Source: Acidobacteriota bacterium
Lineage (GTDB): Bacteria; Acidobacteriota; Vicinamibacteria; Vicinamibacterales; UBA823
Assembly: GCA_002714165.1 (NCBI GenBank)
Contig: PAWT01000001.1
Coordinates: 17,540 to 28,142, forward strand
Direction: 5' to 3'
Length of the DNA stretch: 10,603 nt
A program made the translations under genes and the position numbers. Below the pieces are notes generated by a model, which was not told where the DNA came from, made no database searches, and worked only from the letters and a program-made list of their open reading frames with translations. How positions within the stretch are numbered: the first letter of the stretch is position 1; each line of letters begins with the position of its first letter. Shown piece by piece: positions 1 through 7,478 of this stretch.

Positions 1-3000
1 AAAGGTCTACCAAGCCGTATCGGTCATTTGTTGGATATCTCACTTCGTGACCTTGAGCGAATTCTATACTTCGAGGCCTATGTCGTCATCGATGCTGGGG
101 ATACTGAATTTAAGCAGAACCAGTTGCTGAACGAAGATCAGTTCCGCGCAACAAGGGTAAAACCCGGTCTTGGGTTTAAAGCGCAAATGGGTGCTGAGGC
201 CATTAAGGAGTTACTGAAGCGCATCAATGTGGAAGAGCTGGCTGAGGAGCTCCGCGACCGAATGCGGAGTGAAACGTCGGTGCAAAAGAAGTTGAAATAT
301 TCAAAGCGGCTCCGCGTGGCTGATTCTTTTCGGCGTTCTGATAATAAGCCGGAGTGGATGATTCTCGATGTGGTTCCTGTAATTCCCCCCGAGTTGCGTC
401 CGCTCGTACCACTCGATGGCGGACGGTTCGCTACATCTGACCTGAACGATCTCTACCGCCGTGTGATTAACCGCAACAACCGTCTCAAGAAGTTAATGGA
501 GCTCAAGGCTCCCGATGTGATCGTTCGGAATGAGAAGCGGATGTTGCAAGAAGCAGTTGACGCACTGTTTGACAATGGCAGACGAGGTCGCGTATTGCGT
601 GGCGCTAACAACCGGCCATTGAAGTCGCTGTCTGACACGCTTAAGGGAAAACAGGGGCGGTTCCGGCAGAATCTGCTGGGTAAACGTGTCGATTATTCCG
701 GACGTTCCGTCATCGTAGTCGGACCGGAGTTAAAGTTACATCAGTGCGGCCTTCCAAAGAAGATGGCGCTGGAGCTTTTTAAGCCCTTTATCTACAACAA
801 GCTTGAAGAGCGTGGGCTCGTGACCACTATTAAGCAGGCCAAGGAAATGGTCGAGCAGCACCAGCCTGAAGTTTGGGACATTCTTGAGGAAGTAACCCGT
901 GAACATCCTGTACTCCTAAACCGGGCACCGACACTTCATCGGCTTGGGATCCAAGCGTTCGAACCAGTGCTGGTGGAAGGAAAGGCTATCCGAATTCATC
1001 CGCTCGTCTGCACCGCATTCAATGCTGACTTCGATGGCGATCAGATGGCCGTTCATATCCCGCTAGCTCCAGAAGCGCAGATCGAAGCTTCAGTGCTGAT
1101 GATGTCCTCGAAAAATATCCTCTCGCCAGCGAACGGTGCACCTATCACGGTGCCATCACAGGACATCGTGCTGGGCTGTTATTACCTGACTATGTCCAAA
1201 GCGGGTGCCAAGGGGGAGGGTCGTCTGTTTGGCTGCGGAGACGATGTGCTTCTTGCGAAGGAGGCAGGTGAAGTTGAGACCCTGTCACCGATTCGGCTAA
1301 GGGTGAGTGGAGAGCTGATGGACCTCTCCTCTAGTCGCGTTGATCAGGATGTGTTGTATGCAGACGTGAAGCAGGTATCCAAGACGATTATCACTACGAC
1401 GGTTGGGCGCGTCATCTTTAACAACGCACTGCCTGACGGCGTGCCGTTTGTTAATGGCTTGCTAAAGAAGAAAGGGCTGCAGCAGCTAGTTCAGTACGTC
1501 TATCTCCGGTTCGGTTTAGAGAAGACCGTCAGTATGCTCGATGTGGTTAAGAATCTCGGTTTCCTTTCCGCGACTCAATCTGGTCTATCTATCGGTATTG
1601 ATGACCTGATTATCCCATCTGAAAAGGCGCAGCTTGTTGACAAGGCGCGGGCTGACGTTATCAAGGTTGAGCAACAGTATCTGGATGGAGCGATCACAAA
1701 CGGTGAGCGCTATAACAAGGTAATCGCGATCTGGTCGGAGGTAACCGAACGAATTGCCGACGAGATGTTTGCAGAGATGGACGAGTCGGACCCGTCAGGC
1801 CGGAATTTTAACCCGGTCTACATCATGGCTGATTCCGGTGCTCGGGGTAGTAAGCAACAAATTCGCCAGCTGGCCGGCATGCGCGGATTAATGGCAAAGC
1901 CTTCTGGTGAGATTATCGAGACGCCGATTACCTCAAACTTCCGTGAAGGTTTGACTGTGTTGCAGTACTTCATCTCAACTCATGGGGCGCGAAAAGGTTT
2001 GGCCGATACGGCACTTAAAACCGCTGATTCTGGCTACTTGACTCGTCGTTTAGTTGATGTCGCGCAGGATGTAATCATTTCCCAGGATGATTGTGGAACG
2101 ATGGATGGGATTGATGCCCGGGCGATCGTAGAGAGTGGAGAGATCATTGAGCCGCTGCGCGATCGGATTATCGGTCGCGTTACACTCGATCCCATTCATG
2201 ATCCCATCACGAACACTGTAATTATTAATGATGGTGAAGAGATCACGGAAAAGTTGGCTACGGATATCCAAGAAGCTGGTATTGAGCGTGTCCGTATCCG
2301 TTCGGTGCTCACGTGTTCGTCGCGTCGGGGTGTCTGTACAAAATGCTACGGGCGTGATTTGGCAACGGGTCAGTTAGTCGAGCGTGGTTTAGCAGTTGGC
2401 GTCATTGCTGCACAGTCGATCGGTGAGCCTGGCACTCAGTTAACGATGCGAACATTCCACATTGGTGGAACTGCCTCACGAGTGTCGGAGCAGTCAACGC
2501 TCGAAGCAAAGCATTCCGGCACTGTGCGGTTTGAAGAACTGCAAGTTGTTGAGGCGCGAGCGGGGGCGCTTGTGGTGATGAACCGAAGTGGCAGACTGGT
2601 TATCCATGATGCCAAGGGTCGTGACCGTGAAAGCTACACTGTTGTCTACGGGGCGCATCTCAGAGTACGGAACGGTCAAGAGGTCGAGCCTGGCGAGATA
2701 CTCGTTGAGTGGGATCCGTATACCTTCTCGATCGTGACTGAGCATCCTGGCACCGTACATTTCAAGGATATTGATGAAGGGTTGACCGCCCACGAGGAGG
2801 TCGATGAGGTGACCGGATTGTCTCGGCTTATCATCGTGGACTCTCCAGATGAGAAAAAGCAGCCGGCTATCGAGGTGCGGAAGAAAGATGGCAAGGTGCT
2901 ACGGAAATATCATATGCCGTCGCACGCGCATATGATGGTTGTCGATAGTGAGGAGGTACACGCCGGTGACATACTAGCGAAAATTCCTCGGGAGACGACA

Positions 3001-3846
3001 AAAACCAAGGATATTACGGGTGGGCTACCGCGTGTGGTTGAGCTCTTTGAGGCGAGGAAGCCGCGCGAGACAGCAGTCATCAGTGAAATCGAGGGTGTTG
3101 TCCATCACGGTAGTGTTGCGAAGGGGCTACGTAAGATTATTGTTGTCCCCGACGAGGCTGGCGCAGAGCCTCGAGAGTACTTACTGCCGAAAGGTGTGCA
3201 CGTAAACGTTCAGGAGGGTGACCGCGTCAGAGCTGGCGAGCCGTTGATGGATGGACCAAGTAACCCACATGACATCCTCAGTGTTCTTGGTGAGAAAGCC
3301 CTGCAGAATTATCTCGTTAATGAGATCCAAGAGGTTTACCGGCTTCAAGGTGTCACCATCAACGATAAGCATATCGAGGTCATCGCTCGGCAGATGATGC
3401 GCTGGGTCAAGATTGAAGACATTGGTGATACGGAGTTCCTCGTAGATGAGCAAGTTGAGCGCGCTCATTTTATGGCGGAGAACGAACGCGTAATTGGCGA
3501 GAATGGTCGCCCAGCGATCGGCCGCCCGATGTTGCTTGGGATCACGAAGGCTTCACTGTCGACTGAGTCATTCATTTCGGCTGCATCGTTCCAAGAGACC
3601 ACACGTGTACTAACTGAGGCTTCGATTTCGGGTAAGGTGGATCATCTCCGGGGTCTCAAAGAGAACGTGACTATGGGAAGGCTGATCCCCGCCGGTACCG
3701 GTTTGGACTATTACCGGCAAGTGAGTATAGAGCGGGATGATCCGCCTCCACCTAAGCCAGAGGAATTTGACCCGGAGGGCGAATATCTCGAGCACGAGGA
3801 AATCAGCGGCCGGGACGGTGTGGCTCCTCTGGCTCTAAGGAAATAA
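1..3846 (+). CDS. rpoC: DNA-directed RNA polymerase subunit beta' (5' partial)
   Basis: Large catalytic subunit of bacterial RNA polymerase. The frame is open from base 1 and the first residues ([12 protein letters not shown]) already belong to the family, so the gene begins upstream; the TTG at 28 is internal. The active-site motif [12 protein letters not shown] lies at window residues 341-352, with the three Mg-binding aspartates at 343, 345 and 347. Four cysteines at 698, 772, 779 and 782 form the second zinc site; their spacing equals that remembered for E. coli C814, C888, C895 and C898, so about 116 N-terminal residues, including the first zinc ribbon, are missing. The trigger-loop motif [13 protein letters not shown] ends near residue 820. 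A long beta-rich insertion follows to about residue 1003, before DITGGLPRV, matching the SI3 insertion of E. coli beta'. The C-terminal tail is acidic and proline-rich ([17 protein letters not shown]). Translation ends with TAA, and a long non-coding gap precedes rpsL. Confidence 0.99.
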   Translation, partial: KGLPSRIGHLLDISLRDLERILYFEAYVVIDAGDTEFKQNQLLNEDQFRATRVKPGLGFKAQMGAEAIKELLKRINVEELAEELRDRMRSETSVQKKLKYSKRLRVADSFRRSDNKPEWMILDVVPVIPPELRPLVPLDGGRFATSDLNDLYRRVINRNNRLKKLMELKAPDVIVRNEKRMLQEAVDALFDNGRRGRVLRGANNRPLKSLSDTLKGKQGRFRQNLLGKRVDYSGRSVIVVGPELKLHQCGLPKKMALELFKPFIYNKLEERGLVTTIKQAKEMVEQHQPEVWDILEEVTREHPVLLNRAPTLHRLGIQAFEPVLVEGKAIRIHPLVCTAFNADFDGDQMAVHIPLAPEAQIEASVLMMSSKNILSPANGAPITVPSQDIVLGCYYLTMSKAGAKGEGRLFGCGDDVLLAKEAGEVETLSPIRLRVSGELMDLSSSRVDQDVLYADVKQVSKTIITTTVGRVIFNNALPDGVPFVNGLLKKKGLQQLVQYVYLRFGLEKTVSMLDVVKNLGFLSATQSGLSIGIDDLIIPSEKAQLVDKARADVIKVEQQYLDGAITNGERYNKVIAIWSEVTERIADEMFAEMDESDPSGRNFNPVYIMADSGARGSKQQIRQLAGMRGLMAKPSGEIIETPITSNFREGLTVLQYFISTHGARKGLADTALKTADSGYLTRRLVDVAQDVIISQDDCGTMDGIDARAIVESGEIIEPLRDRIIGRVTLDPIHDPITNTVIINDGEEITEKLATDIQEAGIERVRIRSVLTCSSRRGVCTKCYGRDLATGQLVERGLAVGVIAAQSIGEPGTQLTMRTFHIGGTASRVSEQSTLEAKHSGTVRFEELQVVEARAGALVVMNRSGRLVIHDAKGRDRESYTVVYGAHLRVRNGQEVEPGEILVEWDPYTFSIVTEHPGTVHFKDIDEGLTAHEEVDEVTGLSRLIIVDSPDEKKQPAIEVRKKDGKVLRKYHMPSHAHMMVVDSEEVHAGDILAKIPRETTKTKDITGGLPRVVELFEARKPRETAVISEIEGVVHHGSVAKGLRKIIVVPDEAGAEPREYLLPKGVHVNVQEGDRVRAGEPLMDGPSNPHDILSVLGEKALQNYLVNEIQEVYRLQGVTINDKHIEVIARQMMRWVKIEDIGDTEFLVDEQVERAHFMAENERVIGENGRPAIGRPMLLGITKASLSTESFISAASFQETTRVLTEASISGKVDHLRGLKENVTMGRLIPAGTGLDYYRQVSIERDDPPPPKPEEFDPEGEYLEHEEISGRDGVAPLALRK

Positions 3847-3869
3847 GGGCTAGCCCAGAAGAGTCAATT

Positions 3870-3911
3870 TTAGAGTGGTTAAAGCCGCTGGTCTTCGACT
3901 GGCGACTCTAA
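3870..3911 (+). promoter_or_regulatory. Hairpin downstream of rpoC
   Basis: The outer stem is TTAGAGT (3870-3876) with ACTCTAA (3905-3911). The inner stem is CGCTGGTC (3886-3893) with GACTGGCG (3897-3904), 8 pairs of which two are G-U, closing a TTC loop. The nine bases 3877-3885 bulge out on the 5' side. There is no T-run right after it, so it is not a standard intrinsic terminator. It begins 24 bases after the rpoC stop and could protect the rpoC 3' end or form part of the rpsL leader. Confidence 0.45.
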
Positions 3912-3917
3912 TACGCT

Positions 3918-3953
3918 AAGTCCTGATGGACGAAGGACTTGCTTCAGGTTTTT
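3918..3953 (+). terminator. Terminator-like element with two competing stems
   Basis: AAGTCCT (3918-3924) can pair perfectly with AGGACTT (3934-3940) around a 9-base loop. Alternatively CCTGA (3922-3926) can pair with TCAGG (3944-3948), a stem followed at once by five T (3949-3953). The two pairings share bases and exclude each other. The second has the order of an intrinsic terminator, but at 5 pairs and a 17-base loop it is weak and the first should win unless something intervenes. A leaky terminator or attenuator is possible; chance is not excluded. Confidence 0.3.
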
Positions 3954-3960
3954 CTGTTGT

Positions 3961-4009
3961 GATATCCTCGTAAGGTTATATCGGAGTTAGGAAACCCTAT
4001 CTAGCTCCG
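3961..4009 (+). promoter_or_regulatory. Two abutting hairpins
   Basis: The first hairpin pairs GATATCCT (3961-3968) with AGG (3973-3975) and ATATC (3978-3982), leaving a TT bulge and a CGTA loop. The second pairs CGGAGTTAG (3982-3990) with CTAGCTCCG (4001-4009): nine continuous pairs including one U-G, around the loop GAAACCCTAT. Base 3982 would be shared, so the two may stack. There is no T-run after them. The continuous nine-pair stem is one of the best RNA-fold candidates in this spacer. Confidence 0.45.
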
Positions 4010-4058
4010 CTCAGCCTCATCGGAAGCCGAAGCCGACGTAGGGGCAGAAGAGGAAGCG

Positions 4059-4142
4059 GTGGCTGCTGTTTTGAGCCGTCTCCACGAAGCGTTTCTTCAC
4101 CTGAGTGATTGCGCGGTAGTCCACGCACGAACACACAAATAG
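4059..4142 (+). CDS. Possible 27-residue leader ORF (doubtful)
   Basis: A GTG at 4059, with GAGGA (4050-4054) four bases upstream, opens a 27-codon frame starting MAAVLSRLHEAFLHL and ending ARTHK before TAG (4140-4142). The frame is open further upstream, back to a stop at 4002, with a run rich in Ala and Glu. I recognise no family. The Shine-Dalgarno-like run may simply reflect local purine-rich sequence. It is listed because it lies in an otherwise unexplained leader and has plausible start signals; it could equally be non-coding. Confidence 0.12.
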   Translation: MAAVLSRLHEAFLHLSDCAVVHARTHK

Positions 4143-4153
4143 GGTATTCGGGT

Positions 4154-4198
4154 TTCCAGGCGCCAAATCGACGTTTGACGTCATTTTTAGGCCTGGAG
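4154..4198 (+). promoter_or_regulatory. Long two-part hairpin upstream of rpsL
   Basis: The outer stem is TTCCAGGC (4154-4161) with GCCTGGAG (4191-4198), eight pairs including one U-G. The inner stem is AAAT (4165-4168) plus GACGT (4170-4174) with ACGTC (4178-4182) plus ATTT (4183-4186), nine pairs with C4169 bulged, closing a TTG triloop. A small asymmetric internal loop (GCC against TTAG) joins them. Seventeen pairs in 45 bases is unlikely by chance in a spacer of this size. It ends 90 bases before the rpsL start and has no terminator T-run. Confidence 0.5.
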
Positions 4199-4206
4199 CA
4201 GGAACG

Positions 4207-4227
4207 GACCGGAGTGCATTCCGGGTC
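4207..4227 (+). promoter_or_regulatory. Short GC-rich hairpin upstream of rpsL
   Basis: GACCGGA (4207-4213) pairs with TCC (4220-4222) and GGTC (4224-4227): seven pairs with G4223 bulged and the loop GTGCAT. It lies close after the long hairpin at 4154-4198 and right before a run of six G (4228-4233). Confidence 0.35.
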
Positions 4228-4279
4228 GGGGGGAGAGTTGTTGACTTAGTCCCCGGTCGGTGGGGTGCAAGCGGTCGAT

Positions 4280-4283
4280 GGAG
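4280..4283 (+). promoter_or_regulatory. Shine-Dalgarno site of rpsL, fixes the GTG start
   Basis: GGAG lies five bases before the GTG at 4289. The in-frame GTG at 4265 would add eight residues (MQAVDGVL) foreign to S12, whereas 4289 gives the family start MPTISQLVR. The match to the anti-Shine-Dalgarno is short. Confidence 0.6.
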
Positions 4284-4288
4284 TGCTC

Positions 4289-4663
4289 GTGCCAACTATC
4301 AGTCAACTTGTACGCCACGGACGAAAGAAGCTTACTACCAAGACGAAGAGTCCAGCGCTTCAGGAGAGTCCACAGAAGCGTGGTGTATGCGTACGGGTGT
4401 TCACGCAGACACCCAAGAAGCCGAACTCAGCACTTCGTAAAGTCGCGCGCGTTCGGTTGACCAATGGTATCGAGGTCACCTCCTACATTCCTGGCGTCGG
4501 CCATAACCTTCAGGAACACTCGCTAGTCTTGATTCGTGGGGGACGGGTTAAGGATCTGCCTGGCGTTCGCTACCATGTCGTTCGGGGAACACTTGACGCT
4601 GTTGGTGTACAGAGCAGGAAGCAATCTCGGTCTAAGTATGGGGCGAAGCGGCCTAAAGCATAG
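4289..4663 (+). CDS. rpsL: 30S ribosomal protein S12
   Basis: S12 sits at the decoding centre of the 30S subunit, where it monitors codon-anticodon pairing and contacts tRNA and EF-G. The product is 124 residues, the usual length, starting at GTG with MPTISQLVR. Conserved blocks include [23 protein letters not shown] (residues 29-51), GHNLQEHS (71-78), [14 protein letters not shown] (83-96) and a basic C-terminus ending KYGAKRPKA. Lys43 and Lys88, counting the start Met and equivalent to E. coli K42 and K87 where streptomycin-resistance changes occur, are both lysine. Asp89, the residue methylthiolated in many bacteria, is present. It is the first gene of the str operon; rpsG follows after 51 bases. 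The long structured spacer upstream may control its expression. Confidence 0.98.
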   Translation: MPTISQLVRHGRKKLTTKTKSPALQESPQKRGVCVRVFTQTPKKPNSALRKVARVRLTNGIEVTSYIPGVGHNLQEHSLVLIRGGRVKDLPGVRYHVVRGTLDAVGVQSRKQSRSKYGAKRPKA

Positions 4664-4714
4664 TGACCGGGAGTTGATGATAGTCGTTTACAGTTTTTAG
4701 TAGGGATAGCGAAG

Positions 4715-5188
4715 ATGCCACGCCGACGCGAAATTGCCAAACGCGACGTTCCACCTGACCCGCTCTACAAGAGTTCTCTGGTTACGAAGTTTCTTCGAAC
4801 GATTATGTTGAGTGGGAAGCGCAGTACAGCAGAGGGGATTCTGTACGGGTCGCTAGATTTAATCAAAGAACGGACCAGCGATGACCCGATCAAAGTGTTC
4901 AAGAAGGCGATAGACAATGTTAAACCGACGCTTGAGGTGAAGTCTCGACGAGTTGGCGGTTCGAATTATCAGGTGCCGATCGAAGTGCACCAGAACCGTA
5001 GGCTGTCGCTTAGCATTCGATGGTTGGTCACTTCTGCACGTGCGCGGGGGGATGGCAAGACGATGCGTGAGAAGCTAGCGAATGAACTCATCGACGCATC
5101 GAATCTACGTGGCTCGGCTGTTAAAAAGCGTGAAGATACCCACCGGATGGCAGAGGCGAATAAGGCCTTTGCTCACTACCGGTGGTGA
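4715..5188 (+). CDS. rpsG: 30S ribosomal protein S7
   Basis: S7 is a primary binder of the 3' major domain of 16S rRNA, organises the 30S head and lies near the E-site tRNA. The product is 157 residues, close to the usual 156. It starts [16 protein letters not shown], has the rRNA-binding beta-hairpin region [13 protein letters not shown] (76-88), a conserved RGDGKTM (111-117) and the C-terminal block [21 protein letters not shown] (137-157). AGGGA (4702-4706) lies eight bases before the ATG. In E. coli S7 represses its own operon by binding the rpsL-rpsG spacer; here that spacer is only 51 bases and I see no strong hairpin in it. The last codons of this gene recur twice, in degenerate form, in the spacer downstream. 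Confidence 0.98.
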   Translation: MPRRREIAKRDVPPDPLYKSSLVTKFLRTIMLSGKRSTAEGILYGSLDLIKERTSDDPIKVFKKAIDNVKPTLEVKSRRVGGSNYQVPIEVHQNRRLSLSIRWLVTSARARGDGKTMREKLANELIDASNLRGSAVKKREDTHRMAEANKAFAHYRW

Positions 5189-5202
5189 CAGATTGATTTG
5201 TC

Positions 5203-5219
5203 CCCCGTTCATAACGGGG
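5203..5219 (+). terminator. GC-rich hairpin just after rpsG, terminator-like
   Basis: CCCCGTT (5203-5209) pairs perfectly with AACGGGG (5213-5219) around a CAT loop, 14 bases after the rpsG stop, followed by AAGTTTGTT. The T-rich tail is interrupted, so termination would be partial at best; it may rather stabilise mRNA ends or lower fusA readthrough. Bases 5205-5218 also match part of rpsS exactly. Confidence 0.4.
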
Positions 5220-5235
5220 AAGTTTGTTGAGGCGG

Positions 5236-5251
5236 CCAGCTAGGTGGCTGG
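5236..5251 (+). promoter_or_regulatory. Small hairpin in the rpsG-fusA spacer
   Basis: CCAGC (5236-5240) pairs with GCTGG (5247-5251) around TAGGTG, and is followed by TTTGTAACC. Five pairs is modest; it lies between the hairpin at 5203-5219 and the second repeat copy of the rpsG tail. Confidence 0.25.
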
Positions 5252-5330
5252 TTTGTAACCTTTGTTCACTACCGGTTGTAAGCGAGACGAGAATTCTTCG
5301 CCCACTATCGGTGGCGAGACCGTAGATATC

Positions 5331-7436
5331 ATGGCGAGGCTGGCACCGATCGACAGGACGCGCAATATTGGCATCATGGCGCATATTGATGCTGGAAAGA
5401 CAACGACGACTGAGCGCATTCTGTTTTACACGGGTATCACCTACAAGGTCGGCGAAGTGCATGACGGAACGGCTGTGATGGATTGGATGGCGCAGGAGCA
5501 GGAGCGTGGGATTACCATTACATCCGCAGCCACTACCTGCCTTTGGCGTGATCACCGTATCAACATTATCGATACGCCTGGCCACGTCGATTTTACTGCC
5601 GAGGTTGAACGTTCACTGAGGGTTCTTGATGGTGCGGTGGCCGTGTTCGATGCTGTCGCTGGTGTTGAGCCTCAGTCGGAGACCGTTTGGCGTCAGGCCG
5701 ACAAGTATCGTGTTCCACGGATTTGTTTCGTAAATAAGATGGACCGTGTGGGAGCTGATTTTGCTCGCACACTTGATCAGATTAGGACGAAGTTGCAGGC
5801 GAATCCGGTTGCCTTGCAGATTCCGTTTGGCTCTGAAGCTGAATTTCAGGGCGTGATCGATTTGATCAGTATGAAGGTGATTCGTTATGCCGATGAGACC
5901 TTGGGAGCGGAATCGCTCATTCAGGAAATTCCTGAATCAATGATGCCTGAGGCGACGACTTACCGGGAGCAGTTGATAGAGAAGGTCAGTGAAGCTAACG
6001 ATGAACTGCTAGAGAAGTACCTTCGCGGTGAACCGATGGCTGATGATGACATCATCGCTACACTACGTCGTCGCGTCATCGAGTCGGTGCGCAGTGAACA
6101 GGCGCCATTCGTACCAGTTTTGTGTGGTGCCGCGTTTAAGAATAAGGGAATTCAGCCGCTCCTTGATGCCGTTGTTAATTATTTGCCGTCCCCCACCGAC
6201 GTGCCCTCCGTTACCGGTCTAGACCCGACAAAGGCCGAAGAGACGATTGTTGAGCGGGAAGCAAGTGACGACGCTGTGTTTTCAGCACTGGCTTTTAAGA
6301 TTCTTACTGACCCATTCGTTGGGCAACTGACCTTCTTTCGGGTCTATTCTGGGGTTATGAAGACGGGCGCGTCGGTCTACAACCCAACGAAAGATCGCAG
6401 CGAGCGTCTTGGACGAATTTTGAAAATGCACGCTAATAAGCGTGAGGAGATTAACGAGGTGTACGCGGGCGATATCGCGGCTGCGGTTGGTTTAAAGAGC
6501 ATGGCGACGGGTGACACGCTATGTGACCGAAGATATCCGATCACGCTTGAGGCGATGGAGTTTCCTGAACCCGTTATTTCACTCGCAATTGAGCCGCGTA
6601 CGCGTGTTGACCAAGAAAAGCTTGGGCAGGGTATGGCGAAGCTGATGGCCGAAGATCCAACCTTTAGGGTTCGGACGGACCACGAGACGGGCCAAGTTGT
6701 GATCTCTGGCATGGGCGAATTGCATCTAGAGATCATCGTTGACCGGCTGCAGCGGGAGTTCGGCGTGGCGGCCAGCGTCGGCCGACCGCAAGTGGCTTAC
6801 AAGGAAACCTTAACAAAGCCATCCGCCGGAGAGGGTCGGTATGTTAAGCAATCTGGTGGACGTGGGCAGTATGGTCACGTGAAGATTCGGATTGAACCAG
6901 GTAAGCCAGGCACTGGCTTTGTATTCGTTAACGACATTGTGGGTGGTGCCATCCCAAGAGAATTCATTAAGCCTGTAGAGGGAGGTATTCGCGAAGCGAT
7001 GACGACCGGTGTTCTTGCCGGGTACCCCCTCGACGATTTAAGCGTTTCACTCTATGACGGTTCTTTTCATGCGGTAGATTCCTCAGAAGTAGCATTCAAA
7101 ATCGCTGGGTCAATGGCATTTCGAGATGCAGCGAAGAAGGCTGGGCCGATTCTACTCGAGCCCGTTATGCGCGTTGAAATTGTAGTTCCAGAGGATTACT
7201 TAGGCGAGACGATGAGCGACATGAAAGGGCGTCGGGGGCGTATCCACTCGATGGAAGCACGTGGTGGTACGCAAATCGTGACCGCGTTTGTGCCGTTGTC
7301 GGCCATGTTTGGCTATGCCACTGACTTACGGTCCCGCACGCAAGGGCGCGCAACTCACTCGATGCATTTCTTTCAGTACGAACCAGCCCCTGAACAGGTG
7401 AGCGAGGAAGTCGTTGCGCGCGTTCTTGGTCGGTAA
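5331..7436 (+). CDS. fusA: Translation elongation factor G
   Basis: GTPase that drives translocation of mRNA and tRNAs on the ribosome and, with ribosome recycling factor, helps split post-termination ribosomes. The product is 701 residues, standard for EF-G. The GTP-binding motifs are AHIDAGKTT (17-25), [10 protein letters not shown] (59-68), DTPGHVDF (81-88, with the catalytic His85) and NKMD (135-138), then CGAAFK as G5. Domain IV contains the SFHAVDSSE motif (578-586), whose His580 appears equivalent to the domain IV tip histidine of E. coli. Domain V follows with DMKGRRGRI. The ATG at 5331 gives the family start [24 protein letters not shown]; a TTG at 5262 in the same frame would add 23 unrelated residues encoded in repeat sequence. 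No strong Shine-Dalgarno precedes the ATG; GAGA at 5316-5319 is a poor, distant match. rpsJ follows after 42 bases, with no tuf. Confidence 0.98.
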   Translation: MARLAPIDRTRNIGIMAHIDAGKTTTTERILFYTGITYKVGEVHDGTAVMDWMAQEQERGITITSAATTCLWRDHRINIIDTPGHVDFTAEVERSLRVLDGAVAVFDAVAGVEPQSETVWRQADKYRVPRICFVNKMDRVGADFARTLDQIRTKLQANPVALQIPFGSEAEFQGVIDLISMKVIRYADETLGAESLIQEIPESMMPEATTYREQLIEKVSEANDELLEKYLRGEPMADDDIIATLRRRVIESVRSEQAPFVPVLCGAAFKNKGIQPLLDAVVNYLPSPTDVPSVTGLDPTKAEETIVEREASDDAVFSALAFKILTDPFVGQLTFFRVYSGVMKTGASVYNPTKDRSERLGRILKMHANKREEINEVYAGDIAAAVGLKSMATGDTLCDRRYPITLEAMEFPEPVISLAIEPRTRVDQEKLGQGMAKLMAEDPTFRVRTDHETGQVVISGMGELHLEIIVDRLQREFGVAASVGRPQVAYKETLTKPSAGEGRYVKQSGGRGQYGHVKIRIEPGKPGTGFVFVNDIVGGAIPREFIKPVEGGIREAMTTGVLAGYPLDDLSVSLYDGSFHAVDSSEVAFKIAGSMAFRDAAKKAGPILLEPVMRVEIVVPEDYLGETMSDMKGRRGRIHSMEARGGTQIVTAFVPLSAMFGYATDLRSRTQGRATHSMHFFQYEPAPEQVSEEVVARVLGR

Positions 7437-7478
7437 CGGATGTTAGTTGGACGATGTCGGTAAAGTGAGGAAGATGAG

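Larger units (their letters stand above)
3847..4288 (+). other. Long non-coding spacer, candidate structured leader of the str operon
   Basis: This 442-base stretch separates rpoC from rpsL. I find no convincing conserved protein on either strand and no tRNA. It holds a series of inverted repeats: 3870-3911, 3918-3940, 3961-3982, 3982-4009, 4154-4198 and 4207-4227, followed by runs of G and C just upstream of rpsL. The part between 4010 and 4153 shows no clear hairpin, but contains a short open frame with a possible Shine-Dalgarno. Elsewhere in the window most gene spacers are 10-50 bases, so a gap this long suggests a promoter or regulatory RNA for the downstream operon. I could not point to a convincing -35/-10 pair and do not recognise a known RNA family. 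Confidence 0.5.
5166..5320 (+). repeat. Degenerate direct repeats of the rpsG 3' end
   Basis: Three copies of a roughly 21-base unit are seen. Copy 1 is the end of rpsG itself (5168-5188, TTTGCTCACTACCGGTGGTG then A, coding FAHYRW and stop). Copy 2 (5261-5281) reads FVHYRL and then TAA, and the match extends left to CCTTTG at 5259. Copy 3 (5297-5317) reads FAHYRWR. Copies start 93 and 36 bases apart, both multiples of three, so all are in the rpsG frame. Within the six codons, copy 3 differs from copy 1 only at third positions (TTT/TTC, GCT/GCC, TAC/TAT). Copies 2 and 3 are each also followed by GCGAGAC (5282-5288 and 5314-5320). Two in-frame stops lie between copies 1 and 3 besides the rpsG stop, so the extra copies are not an extension of S7. 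Partial tandem duplication followed by decay is the simplest reading. Confidence 0.7.

Noticed and set aside
2461..3009. The long segment after the rpoC trigger-loop motif as a foreign insertion
   Set aside because: It aligns in layout with the SI3 insertion of E. coli beta' (LIVDSPD and WDPYT-like blocks) and is normal for many Gram-negative lineages.
3939..3982. TTGCTT (3939-3944) with GATATC or TATATC as a promoter
   Set aside because: The -10 matches are poor or at wrong distances, and these bases take part in the hairpins.
4241..4269. TTGACT (4241-4246) as a -35 box for rpsL
   Set aside because: At 16-18 bases downstream there is only GC-rich sequence and nothing like TATAAT.
4017..4295. 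Open frame of 92 codons on the - strand within the rpoC-rpsL spacer
   Set aside because: It overlaps the rpsL start, runs against all neighbours, resembles no family I know and covers the strong hairpins. Treated as chance.
4664..4714. An E. coli-like S7 repressor site in the rpsL-rpsG spacer
   Set aside because: The spacer is 51 bases and shows no substantial stem.
4961..4972. GGTTCGAAT, like a tRNA T-loop
   Set aside because: It lies inside rpsG codons for GGSNY, with no acceptor or anticodon arms around it.
5186..5320. Readthrough of the rpsG stop to give S7 with repeated tails
   Set aside because: In-frame stops TGA (5228-5230) and TAA (5279-5281) follow the rpsG TGA, so no extended S7 could be made.
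5262..5330. Upstream TTG start for fusA at 5262
   Set aside because: It would add 23 residues unlike EF-G, encoded by the repeat sequence; ATG 5331 gives the exact family N-terminus.
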